Source: Procambarus clarkii (lineage: Eukaryota; Arthropoda; Malacostraca; Decapoda; Cambaridae). From it: a DNA stretch of 64,000 bases. The stretch is from contig NC_091172.1 of assembly GCF_040958095.1 (NCBI RefSeq), positions 28,641,209-28,705,208 on the forward strand. Reading direction: 5' to 3'. The notes under the pieces were generated by a model, which did no database searches, was not told the DNA's origin, and saw only the letters and a program-made list of their open reading frames with translations. A program made the position numbers and the translations under genes. Below, piece by piece: positions 54,131-64,000 of the stretch; within the stretch, counting starts at the first letter, position 1, and the number at the start of each line of letters is the position of its first letter.

Positions 54131-54479
54131 ATGCAGCTTTTTTCAACTAACATTGATACGAAACGTTATTCACCGTGGGACACTACAGTTACTGGTGTCT
54201 CCTGCGCCGCTAATGTTGAACCGTCGACTTTCCAACTTGTGCCATAACCCACATCTTTTTTTACGACTGCTGCCTTGCGTCACCGCTAATACCGACTCGT
54301 AGATTATGCAGATACTGCGCCTTGGGTGCTCTTACCTCCCAGAATGGAGGACCAATTACAGGACGTGAAAGGTCTCTTGTGTGTGACAAACCACTGGGCT
54401 ATATGTTTCCAGCCTGCTGCAGCTACCGGTGGTATGACATTTAGCCCGACCTGGGGCTGGAGGAGTACCCACCTGGTGT

Positions 54480-54720
54480 TATAAAGTTGGCACAGAGAGT
54501 GAATTGTCCGCGTGGCTCACAGTGACCTGGTTTCCATAGCTCATAATGACCCATAGAGCCAGTGACCTAACAGTCCTGGCTCACAGGAGGGTGACCTGCT
54601 TCGTGTGGCTCATAGAAGGGTGACCTTTCTCGCATGGTTTGTCTTTCTCTTAGTGGCTTAGAGGAGGGTGACCTCCTCCATGTAGCTCAGAGGGCGACCT
54701 GCCTCGCGTGCTTCACTTGC
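54480..54720. repeat. Degenerate 30-40-bp tandem region (GGCTCA..GGTGACCT)
   Basis: Roughly six diverged copies of GTGGCTCATAGAAGGGTGAC plus CT-rich ends. Confidence 0.6.
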
Positions 54721-54779
54721 GTGCTTTCGTGGCGACGACGTCTGTCGGAGGAGGAAGCTTCTGTACCTGACAGGAAAAC

Positions 54780-55115
54780 AACACGATGTTGGGGATATTC
54801 GGTGCGGCAATCGTGACTTGTCCGGGTGAAGAAGCTAACAAGGGTTGTGTTGATACGTTATCACGTCTTCTCATTCCTCGGGTTCGTGATTGTCCTGGTA
54901 TACAAGTTAACAAGTCCCGTGACATATTGATATATGCAAGTTTGCACCCCCAAAACAGAACATACCAAGTTATAGCCTATTCCAAGGTTTTGTTTGCATG
55001 TATCCGAATGTTTCTTGGTTGTACTAATGACTTATTTATTATTCACGAGACAGCTTAAGCAGTGGCTTGGTCAGTTGTCCAAGTAACTATTGATAATAAA
55101 GACGTTAAAAAAAAA
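54780..55115 (+). repeat. A-tailed sequence, possible retrocopy or SINE
   Basis: It ends AATAAAGACGTTAAAAAAAA, so a polyadenylation-type signal is followed by an A-run. The 300 bp before it contains a short open frame from 54,786 to 55,058 with no recognisable family. It could be the 3' end of an unlisted retroelement. Confidence 0.35.
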
Positions 55116-55139
55116 TTCTGGGTTCATATTCGGGTCTTT

Positions 55140-55510
55140 CCTTACTATCTAAATGTCTGGAGAATATAAATTAAGATTTCTTAATCTCTCTTCATAAGAG
55201 AGTTTCTAATCCCTCAAATTAATTATGTCATTCTTCTGTGTATTTTCTAAGACAAAGTATTGTCCGTTCTATGGTATGATGCTGAGCTGCATAACCTAAA
55301 GGATCTTAACAAGGGTAATATAAATCTGGAGAATAACATTAGAAATCTAATTACTAACACTTGCTAACGGTGATTTCTTTACATACGATTCCTAGTGATC
55401 ATACTAACACCCAGATCTCTTTCGTATTCAGATTTGGTAATTTCAAAATTTTCCAGCTGAAAACTGGAATGTCTTCTAGAATTCTTAAAAGACATAATTT
55501 CAAAACTCAA
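55140..55510. repeat. Possible antisense LINE fragment, decayed
   Basis: It includes TCTCTCTTCATAAGAGAG, ACACCCAGATCTCTTTCGTA and a diverged body. I link it to the AGAACATAAG-type repeat (12,390; 52,978) only through recollection of that family's downstream sequence. Confidence 0.35.
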
Positions 55511-55629
55511 GAAAATAACATTTAGAATTTTCAATTCTTTTTATAGTTTATTACGTGCACAAGACAGTTGGTTTAGCTAATTATGTGCATTATTATGCAC
55601 TTGCATAGGATAAATCATTACATGCTCGC

Positions 55630-55810
55630 CCAACCGCCAGAGCTGGACGGTAGAGCGACGCTCTCGCTTCATGCAGGTCGCCGTTCAATCCTCGACCGTC
55701 CAGGTGGTTGGGCACCATTCCTTTTTTTCCCCGTCCCATTTCAAATCCTTATCCTGATCCCTTCGAAGTGCACTATAGTTGTAATGGCTTGGCGCTTTCT
55801 CCTGATAGTT
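55630..55810 (+). repeat. tRNA-derived SINE (GCTGGACGGTAGAGCGACG family) copy 1
   Basis: The head has GGACGGTAGAGCGACGCTCT (A-box) and GCCGTTCAATCCTCGACCGT (B-box). The body has GGTTGGGCACCATTCCTTTT and ATGGCTTGGCGCTTTCTCCT. A second copy is at 61,701-61,860. Confidence 0.88.
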
Positions 55811-56374
55811 CCCTTCATTGCATGCTCAAGACGGTCGGATAATTCATAATACGGTTAAAAATGACCCAATACAGCTTATATACTGCATCCTCTCTCTCTT
55901 TCTCTAGTCAGTCTAGTGTTGACAAAGGCTCTAACAGGCCGAAACGTTCACCTCTCTTTCCCATTTCTTTGTGGTTTTTCCGCACAGCTTATATGTATTT
56001 TTGTCTAGCGTCATCATACAGAAACCCCATACTTGAGGCTGCTGTTATAGGCATTAATATTATTTGCTCGCAATGCGCGATTCATAAGCTTCATGATAAT
56101 TTTTTGTTCCTTTTGGTAATTACATAATGTGATGTAAACAGTATGATACTGATTATATTAAGGAATAAATAAAACCAACCCCAACCTACAATGAGGCAGC
56201 TCGTATAGCGATAGAAAAGTTTATATACAAAAATGAACTGTTCTGATACTGTTTTATGATAGAGTTTTTCCAAATTTCCGTAATCAAATTTGGAAAAACA
56301 AGGCTTCTCGACCTGATTACTCCACATAAGCATTAAGATACTTTTTTCCCCTAGGATAGGTTAGGCTTCAATTA

Positions 56375-56660
56375 CAGGCCACTCAGAGAGCTGAGCTTAC
56401 TGGCCACAGAGAGCTTGGCTTACTGACCACTCAGAGACCTTGCCTTACTGCCCACTCAGAGACCTTGCCTTACTGGCCACTCAAAAGAGCTTGGCTTACT
56501 GGCCACTCAGAGACCTTGCCTTACTGACCACTCAGAGAGCTTGGCTTACTGGCCACTCAGAGACCTTGACTTACTGACCACTCAGAGTCCTTGCCTTACT
56601 GCCCACTCAGAGACCTTGCCTTACTGGCCACTCAGAGAGCTTGGCTTACTAGTTACTCAA
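56375..56660. repeat. 25-27-bp minisatellite, about 11 copies
   Basis: The unit is GGCCACTCAGAGACCTTGCC plus TTACT, alternating with an AGAGAGCTTGGCTTACT variant. Confidence 0.93.
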
Positions 56661-56807
56661 AGAGTCTGACTCACCGCAGGTGGCGTGTACTCATTGTTGA
56701 CTCACAGTGGAAGGACCCCAAACTTAATGGACGTTGCGGGCGGTCAATCACGAGCCTCCCCCCTTCCCCGTTCCCAGCCCTCGTCCCCTTTGAAGATCAA
56801 AGCCACC

Positions 56808-56837
56808 CTAAAGACAAACCCTGTGGTTTGTCTTTAG
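56808..56837. repeat. Perfect hairpin, 13-bp arms, 4-base loop
   Basis: Arms 56808-56820 and 56825-56837 are exact reverse complements with loop CTGT. Confidence 0.9.
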
Positions 56838-56949
56838 ACGAGAGCATAACAGGTTTGGGTCAACAGAATCCCCCTGCTCTTCCCCCCTTTTAAAATAAAA
56901 TATATCGTCTAAATGTCTAGCAAAATTAATAATAGGACCTGTATTTATT

Positions 56950-57152
56950 TCTGCGTCTGATTTTGTTTCTACAAATGCCTTTGTCTCTACATCTGTATTT
57001 GTTCCTTGCACGAGTATTTGTCACTGCACCTGTATTTGTCACTGCACGAGTATTTGTCACTGCACTTGTATTTGATCATGCTCTTGTATTTGTACCTATA
57101 CCTGTATTTACCTATGGCTATGTTCACACATTGTAATGTGTGAATATAGCTA
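56950..57152. repeat. 18-bp minisatellite then an 18-bp-arm hairpin
   Basis: About nine copies of a TATTTGTCACTGCACCTG-type unit, then an inverted repeat (57115-57132 against 57135-57152, two mismatches). Confidence 0.85.
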
Positions 57153-57599
57153 ACTTGCTGATTTAAGTGAAGCACTGCTGGATATCTTTACTAAGTATGA
57201 CTACAAGCTCAAAGGAATACATACATGTATGAATTACTCCTCTAATGTGTATATTAATACTGCTGAATAGCTGCTTGCATGTATATCCTTTTTGTTACGC
57301 ACACACCAGACTGTGCTTATACGCATGACTATATATATATAACCCTCTTCGTATGAGTACATAAACACACACACATGGGTACTCTTATACACACAGGTGA
57401 GTACATTTGTACATACACTGCGCGTGTATAACTGACGTCCGACATACTTGGCTCCGTGCGTGGTTGTATAATTGTACTTCATGCTTACTAATACGTTGAG
57501 AAATTGCAGTGATGATACGGAAAAGGGGATTAAACGCTTTGTTTATATTTGGGTTTGGTAATTAGTATGATGCAGGTTAGACCAAGCAATGAGTACTGG

Positions 57600-57715
57600 C
57601 AACATATCAAACAACATACAGGCAACATACAGGCAAAAATGGAGGCAACATACAGGCAAAATGCAGGCAATATACAGGCAACATACAGGTAAATGCAGGC
57701 AACATACAGGCTACA
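57600..57715. repeat. 11-bp repeat (AACATACAGGC)
   Basis: About ten copies with AATGCAGGC variants, directly left of the (GA)n tract. Confidence 0.9.
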
Positions 57716-57737
57716 CAATGCATAGTTGAGTCTTTGT

Positions 57738-58113
<376 letters not shown>

Positions 58114-58756
58114 GGTTGTATTTAATATATTAAAAATATCCTTCCCTCCAACCATTGGTACATCCATCATTCTATTCTTCAACAAATGTTAGTGAAAGAC
58201 TAAATATCATCCCTTTAACGAGAGTTATATATAGTTGTCAAGCTAAAATTAACATTTGTATACACCAGAAGTAGATCTGATAATTTTTCCAGTCTCCCGT
58301 TAACACTTTAAAGTTAATAACAGGTATACCTATTGTGATTCCAAATGTGAGAGACGTATACGAGATTAATACGATAATAAAATATGATAACACGATATGA
58401 GACGAGCTTTTGAAAATTAAAACACAGGTAGCACTAGAATAGGGGTCTAAACACCGAGAGGTATACATTGGGTTTAAGTATTCATACACTGAGAGTTTTC
58501 TTGAGGCTTGAACAACGTTCAGGACTATAAATGTATTTGCTGGCTGGTTAGATTATATGGGTTAAGTTATGTAGTGTTTGGTTAGGTTATGTGGGTTAAG
58601 GCACATAGTGGGGTGGTCATGTTAAGTTACGTAGTGGGTGAGTTAGGTTACATAGACAACCTATGGGTTAGGGGAGGGCTGGTGGAGGTGAGGCTATTAG
58701 AGAAGTTGGTGGGGTGGGGGAGTGGCTGTAGGGGGGGATGTGCAAACGGGGAAGGT

Positions 58757-59030
58757 TATCTTGAGGATATCTTGAGATGATTTCGGGGCTTAGCGTCCCC
58801 GCGGCCCTGTCCTCGACCAGGCCTCCATTTTGTTACACATCCCCAGGAAGCAGCCCGTAGCAGCTGTCTAACTCCCAAGTACCTACTTAAGGCTAGGTGA
58901 ACAGGAGCATCAAGGTGAAAGTAACTCTGCCCATTTGTTTCCGCCTCCGGCGGGGATCGAACTCGGGACCTTAGGACTACGAATCTCGAGCACTGTCCAC
59001 TCAGGTGTCTGGTCCCCTGACGGATGGGGA
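58757..59030 (-). repeat. tRNA-derived SINE, minus, full length
   Basis: Reverse copy of 50,950-51,215. The minus strand has GAGTGGACAGTGCTCGAG (A-box-like) and CCCGAGTTCGATCCCCGCCG (B-box), AAACAAATGGGCAGAGTTAC, and the tail GGACAGGGCCGCGGGGACGC. Confidence 0.88.
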
Positions 59031-59450
59031 GGCGGAGCTAGGATGATGGGGGGGGGGGGAGGAAGGGGCCTGCCCTAAAAGAAGGGTCCTTTTTTTTGTA
59101 GGGATCAACACCATACCAAACAAGGTCCCCATAGCACGAAGAGTTAGGTGACGTGGTTATCGATCCAGGTGAGAGGGTCAACACAAGTGATATTATCAAT
59201 ACAACACAAAACCTTGTGTTTATCGCGTTAGCAGGAGCTGATGCGGATAAGGTACTGCCTCTTCCGTGACCAGAGACGGGATGCGTGATGGTGGATGACA
59301 TAAAAATCACGCGAGGGTGATTTTTTTTTAGTTTATCTACCTGGTGTTGCAGCAGCGGGGGCGGGTGTGGGTGAGGGGGCCTTGGAGAGGGGATGAGGGG
59401 GTGTGGACTGGGGTTATGGGAGTGGGAGTGGGGGAAGGGGGGGGATTAGG

Positions 59451-59597
59451 TTGACCAGACCACACACTAGAAGGTGAAGGGACGACGACGTTTCGGTCCG
59501 TCCTGGACCATTCTCAAGTCACCAATCGATTTGAGAATGGTCCAGGACGGACCGAAACGTCGTCGTCCCTTCACCTTCTAGTGTGTGGTCTGGTCAA
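59451..59597. repeat. Perfect 67-bp inverted repeat, 13-base loop
   Basis: Arms 59451-59517 and 59531-59597 are identical reverse complements (67 of 67 by eye). The arm contains GACCGAAACGTCGTCGTCCC. The right arm continues to about 59,640 with single-copy repeat sequence. Confidence 0.95.
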
Positions 59598-59784
59598 CAT
59601 ACTTCAGCCACGTTATTGTGACTCATCGCCTGCACGGGGGGATTAGGGACTGTGAAGGGTGTGTGGGGGAAGATGGGAGTAGCAGGTTAAGGAGAGATGA
59701 GTTAGAAGGAGGTTAGGTGGTCCATATGAGGACGGCTGCTTCTCTAGTAGAGAATATATTATCTTTCCTTTTTTGTAAGTCTAC

Positions 59785-59850
59785 TACGGGCTCACCATAG
59801 CCCGTGCTACTTGGAACTTGTTCTGAGTAGCTGAATCTATAACAACAACA
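59785..59850 (+). repeat. Short interspersed tail (GGGCTCACCATAGCCCG), plus
   Basis: It reads ACGGGCTCACCATAGCCCGT, GCTACTTGGAACTTGTTCTG and GAATCTATAACAACAACAAC. See 53,840 and 10,544. Confidence 0.8.
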
Positions 59851-59989
59851 ACTCTAGTAGAGGGAGAAGAGGGGAGGGGGAGCTTGTTTGTCTCAGGGAG
59901 GGAAAGAACTATGTGATTGGGGGAGGGGGAGGGTCAGTGCCAGTGAGTCATAGGTAGCGTGTGGTGCCTCGTTTGGCACTGTGTGCGTT

Positions 59990-60129
59990 ATGGCCGCTAC
60001 GGCTGACATAGTATTATTACGGAAGAAAGCCTTCCAAGTCCTTCTGTGGCCTGTGTTCCGGAAGATGTCCCTGGAGCCGCGTGGGTGTCGTTCTCACGCG
60101 ACTGAAGGCGGCGCCGACCTTCACAACAG
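59990..60129 (+). CDS. Putative first coding exon of an unidentified gene
   Basis: An ATG with G at -3 and +4 opens a 46-codon frame, MAATADIVLLRKKAFQVLLW, then VFRKM and CRSHATEGGADLHN, ending in CAG|GTACGA, a good donor. The local sequence is GC-richer than its surroundings. The N-terminus (Arg/Lys with hydrophobic residues, few acids) could be a mitochondrial presequence. I do not recognise the protein and no in-phase second exon was found before 64,000. Confidence 0.45.
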
Positions 60130-60896
60130 GTACGATTCTCAACCCTAACGGTGACAGGAGGCTATTAATTGTAGACCTTTAGTTCGTATGGTCATCCATC
60201 CAGCTACTAGCCAAACCCTAAGATGTATAACGTGACTGACTAAAGATAAGGAAAAATGAGAACAAGCTAAGGGAACAAATCTAACTACACTGGAAGAAAG
60301 GAGGACAAGAAAGGATATGATCACAATATGAACGATACTGGGGAGAACAGATAATGTAAACAAGCAGTTGTTCCCCAGGTGAAAGCCAATAGGACGAGGA
60401 GGCGTAAATAGAAGTTGGAAACCAGAGAAATGTAAGGAAATGTTCATGCTGTGAGTGGTGAACAAATGGAATGAACTTTAACCACAGGCGGTGGAAGAAA
60501 CCTCCATTTACAGTTTTCCAGAATAACAATAACAGTGTGTAGTGGAAAGTATAAATGCACCAGGTACAGTCACTAAGAGGCGGGTCTCCAGAGCTGAGTC
60601 TCGCTCTCCATAGACACAACTGTAGGCAAGGACAAGACTGTAAGCACGACGCTATAATATTGAGGGCTCCCGCTGCAGTATAGTCACTGAGGCTCCAGAG
60701 GTCAGTGCAAGAGGGGGGCGGGGGAGAGGTCACTACTGCACTGATGATGGCAATGGGGGGGACCGACCCCCCTCACTGTAGGGGGTTGGGACCGACCCCT
60801 CACTGTAGGAGGGGGGACCGACCCCTCACTCCCATTTCTCACGCTTAACCAAGATGTTTTCTCCTTCACTGCAGCGGTCATGAAGGGTGGGTTGCT

Positions 60897-61570
60897 TGGC
60901 CCTGAACACCTGTATACAAGGGTTGTTTAGCCCTAAACACCTGTTCGCAGTTGTTGTTTGGCCCTGAACACCTGTATACAAGGGTTGTCTGGTCCTAAAC
61001 ACCTGTATACAAGGGTTGTTTGGCCATGAACACCTGTACACAAGGGTTGTCTGGCCCTGAACAACTGTATACAAGGGTTGTCTGGCCCTGAACACCTGTA
61101 TACAAGGGTTGTCTGGCCCTGAACACCTGTATACAAGGGTTGTCTGGCCCTGAACACCTGTATACAAGGGTTGTCTGGCCCTGAACACCTGTACACAAGG
61201 GTTGTCTGGCCCTGAACACCTGTACACAAGGGTTGTCTGGCCCTGAACACCTGTATACAAGGGGTGTCTGGCCCTGAACACCTGTACACAAGGGTTGTCT
61301 GGCCCTGAACACCTGTATACAAGGGGTGTCTGACCCTGAACACCTGTATACAAGGGTTGTCTGGCCTGAACACCTGTATACAAGGGGTGTCTGGCCCTGA
61401 ACACCTGTATACAAGGGTTGTCTGGCCCTGAACACCTGTACACAATGAGTGTCTGGCCCTGAACACCTGTACACAAGGGTTATCTGGCCCTGAACACCTG
61501 TATACAAGCATTGTCTGGCTCTGAACACCTGTATACAAGGGTTGTCTGGCCCTGACCACCTGTACACAAT
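60897..61570. repeat. 31-bp minisatellite, about 22 copies
   Basis: The unit is GGCCCTGAACACCTGTATAC plus AAGGGTTGTCT, with GTACAC and GGGGTGT variants. One copy lacks a base (about 61,365), which shifts every frame, so the long minus frames are not conserved coding. Confidence 0.97.
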
Positions 61571-61700
61571 CGGTAGTATCTCCTTGACCACAGATAAGAA
61601 CACACTGCATTTGTGATCACGTGCCGGCACAGTGTGTTCTCTAGGCCTAGAGAGTGCCTGTGTTCTCATGCATGAACTGAGCTCCAACTCTGACCCACTT

Positions 61701-61860
61701 GGGCTGGACGGTAGAGCGACGGTCTCGCTTCATGCAGGTCGGCGTTCAATCCCCGACCGTACAAGTGGTTGGGCACCATTCCTTAATCTCAAATCTTTAT
61801 CCTGACCTCTTCCAAGTGCTATATAGTCTTAATGGCTTGGCGCTTTTTCCCTAATAATTC
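61701..61860 (+). repeat. tRNA-derived SINE (GCTGGACGGTAGAGCGACG family) copy 2
   Basis: It reads GGGCTGGACGGTAGAGCGAC and GGCGTTCAATCCCCGACCGT, then GGTTGGGCACCATTCCTTAA and ATGGCTTGGCGCTTTTTCCC. It is shorter than copy 1 by loss of a middle segment. Confidence 0.88.
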
Positions 61861-61944
61861 CTGGTGTATGACTTTATGCTACCGGTCCTCTGATGAAATA
61901 ACTCTATAGACCTTCCTTTTTTTTAGCATGGATTTAATTTATTT

Positions 61945-62272
<328 letters not shown>

Positions 62273-62394
62273 TAACTAACAGAGATCCAGCATATAAATC
62301 TGGTAATAACTTCCTCCTCGGCTCCCCCACCCTGCGAACACTGTATTTCTTCATTATGCTTCTTGCATGAGTCTGTTTTATATATTGTTTACAT

Positions 62395-63003
62395 TGTGGT
62401 GCCAGATGTATGTTTTTGCTTATATTGTGGTGCCAGATGTATGTTTTTGTTTACACTGTGGTGCCAGATGTATGTTTTTGCTTATATTGTGGTGCCAGAT
62501 GTATGTTTTTGCTTATATTGTGGTGCCAGATGTATGTTTTTGTTTACACTGTGGTGCCAGATGTATGTTTTTGCTTATATTGTGGTGCCAGATGTATGTT
62601 TTTGCTTATATTGTGGTGCCAGATGTATGTTTTTGTTTACACTGTGGTGCCAGATGTATGTTTTTGCTTATATTGTGGTGCCAGATGTATGTTTTTGTTT
62701 ACACTGTGGTGCCAGATGTATGTTTTTGCTTATATTGTGGTGCCAGATGTATGTTTTTGCTTATATTGTGGTGCCAGATGTATGTTTTTGTTTACACTGT
62801 GGTGCCAGATGTATGTTTTCGCTTATATTGTGGTGCCAGATGTATGTTTTTGTTTATACTGTGGTGCCAGATGTATGTTTTTGATTATATTGTGGTGCCA
62901 GATGTATGTTTTTGTTTACACTGTGGTGCCAGATGTATGTTTTTGCTTATATTGTGGTGCCAGATGTATGTTTTTGTTTACACTGTGGTGCCAGATGTAT
63001 GTA
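62395..63003. repeat. 31-bp minisatellite, about 19.5 copies, two monomer types
   Basis: The unit is TGCCAGATGTATGTTTTTGC plus TTATATTGTGG; a second type has GTTTACACTGTGG. The types follow A-B-A and A-A-B patterns. Confidence 0.97.
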
Positions 63004-63119
63004 TTTACTACTTTGTATTTGCTATTTGTGCCTGCAGAATCGAGCTCTTAGCTCTTGGATCCCGCCTTTCTAACCAATCTATTTTTACTCTATTATATCT
63101 ACTACTTGCATTTCTCTTA

Positions 63120-63292
63120 CACACGCGCACACATCCCCAGGAAGCAGCCCTTAGCAGCTGTTTAACTCCCAGGTACCTATTTACTGCTAGGTGAACAGGG
63201 ACATCAGGGTGAAAGAAACTGCCCATTTGTTTCCGCCTCGGCCGGGAATCGAACGCGGGCTCTTAGGACTACAACCCCCGAGCGTTGCCAGT
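63120..63292 (-). repeat. tRNA-derived SINE fragment, minus
   Basis: The minus strand has CGCGTTCGATTCCCGGCC (B-box), AAACAAATGGGCAGTTTC and CACCTGGGAGTTAAACAGCT. The tail with CCGCGGGG is missing. The sequence is related to 58,757. Confidence 0.8.
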
Positions 63293-63294
63293 GC

Positions 63295-63850
63295 TGGCAA
63301 CCTTGCCTCAGTACCTCTACTGTGGCAAGGTTGCTAGTGTCCTCTACAGTGGCAAGATTGCCATGTTCCTCTACTGTGGCAAGGTTGCCAGTCCTCTACT
63401 GTGGCAAGGTTGCCAGTCCTCTACTGTGGCAAGGTTGCCAGTCCTCTACTGTGGCAAGGTTGCTAGTGTCCTCTACAGTGGCAAGATTGCCATGTTCCTC
63501 TACTGTGGCAAGGTTGCCAGTCCTCTACTGTGGCAAGGTTGCCAGTCCTCTACTGTGGCAAGGTTGCCAGTCCTCTACTGTGGCAAGGTTGCTAGTGTCC
63601 TCTACAGTGGCAAGATTGCCATGTTCCTCTACTGTGGCAAGGTTGCCAGTCCTCTACTGTGGCAAGGTTGCCATGTTCCTCTACTGTGGCAAGGTTGCCA
63701 GTGTCCTGTACTGTGGCAAGGTTGCAAGTCCTCTACTGTGGCAAGGTTGCCAGTCCTGTACTGTGGCAAGGTTGTCAGTGTCCTCTACTGTGGCAAGGTT
63801 GCCAGTGCCCTCTACTGTGGCAAGGTTGCCAGTGCTCTCTACTGTGGCAA
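63295..63850. repeat. 25/27-bp minisatellite with a 129-bp higher-order unit
   Basis: The monomer is CTCTACTGTGGCAAGGTTGC plus CAGTC. Longer monomers end CAGTGTC or CATGTTC. The landmark TTGCTAGTGTCCTCTACAGT recurs at 63,330, 63,459 and 63,588, giving a 129-bp unit of five monomers. The right third is irregular. Confidence 0.95.
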
Positions 63851-63958
63851 TAACAACATGCCTACACTGAGACATGTACTGTACATGAACCAGTGATGAA
63901 AGAATTAATAAGTTATAAGCAGTTCAACGCCTTGATCTTGAAAGATTTTTCTTCTCAG

Positions 63959-64000
63959 CTGATGGCAGCAGGCGAGGGAAGTCTCGGGGTGCCAGTGCCA
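63959..64000 (+). CDS. Weak exon candidate at the right edge
   Basis: A good acceptor (GATTTTTCTTCTCAG) is followed by an open frame LMAAGEGSLGVPVP running off the window. Its phase does not fit exon 59,990-60,129 directly (it would give an immediate TGA). It could belong to a later part of that gene or be chance. Confidence 0.2.
   Translation, partial: MMAAGEGSLGVPVP

Noticed and set aside
54713-54925. Possible minus-strand exon (VQKLPPPTDVVATKARK) upstream of the kinase gene
   Set aside because: It has an acceptor-like CTGTCAG, but the frame stops soon after, no donor fits, and the region overlaps a degenerate tandem repeat.
60826-61687. Three overlapping minus-strand frames of 216-230 codons
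   Set aside because: They read a 31-bp minisatellite. Because 31 is not a multiple of 3, each strand shows the same peptide in three frames. No gene.
62363-63194. Plus-strand frames of 173-275 codons rich in Cys, Val and Tyr
   Set aside because: Same artefact of the second 31-bp array, ending in SINE sequence.
63285-63896. Plus-strand frames of about 180-200 codons
   Set aside because: Translation of the 25/27-bp minisatellite; monomers of different length break any common frame.

Overview
This window looks like an intron-rich, repeat-saturated arthropod nuclear genome, most probably a decapod crustacean. That assignment is inference. It rests on split genes with standard GT/AG junctions, several tRNA-derived SINE families, LINE and BEL/Pao debris, degenerate GGTTA tracts, and a very heavy load of micro- and minisatellites, including a 1.6-kb (GA)n tract. 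There are no bacterial-style genes.

Two real genes can be reconstructed, both on the minus strand and both in purine-nucleotide metabolism. At 3.8-8.5 kb lie four N-terminal exons of guanine deaminase, joined in phase. The rest of that gene lies beyond the left edge. At 19.0-49.6 kb lies a tandem adenylate-kinase protein (related to AK5 and insect two-domain AK-like proteins) in at least 11 phase-compatible exons. Its 5' end was not found. Domain 1 has an intact P-loop but a degraded LID. Domain 2 has a degraded P-loop but an intact LID. It also has a duplicated half-exon (36.8 kb) and a possible alternative C-terminus made of a coding 10-residue repeat (19.0-19.5 kb). A third gene may start on the plus strand at 59,990 (one putative first exon).

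Layout. 0-3.1 kb: end of a BEL/Pao element (Gag-protease ORF, then a putative 3' LTR, with reverse transcriptase to integrase missing). 3.2-3.7 kb: LINE fragment. 3.8-8.5 kb: guanine deaminase, with a LINE, twin palindromes and a MITE in its introns. 8.5-19 kb: intergenic LINE/SINE debris and minisatellites. 19-49.6 kb: adenylate-kinase gene, whose introns hold four MITE copies, a TIR element, minisatellites, the (GA)n giant and a tRNA-like SINE palindrome. 49.7-60 kb: repeats (SINEs, LINE pieces, a second (GA)n, a perfect 67-bp hairpin). 60-64 kb: a block of tandem arrays (31-bp, (GT)n, 31-bp, and a higher-order 25/27-bp array).

Exon boundaries were read by eye from splice dinucleotides, phase and family similarity. 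None has transcript support here.
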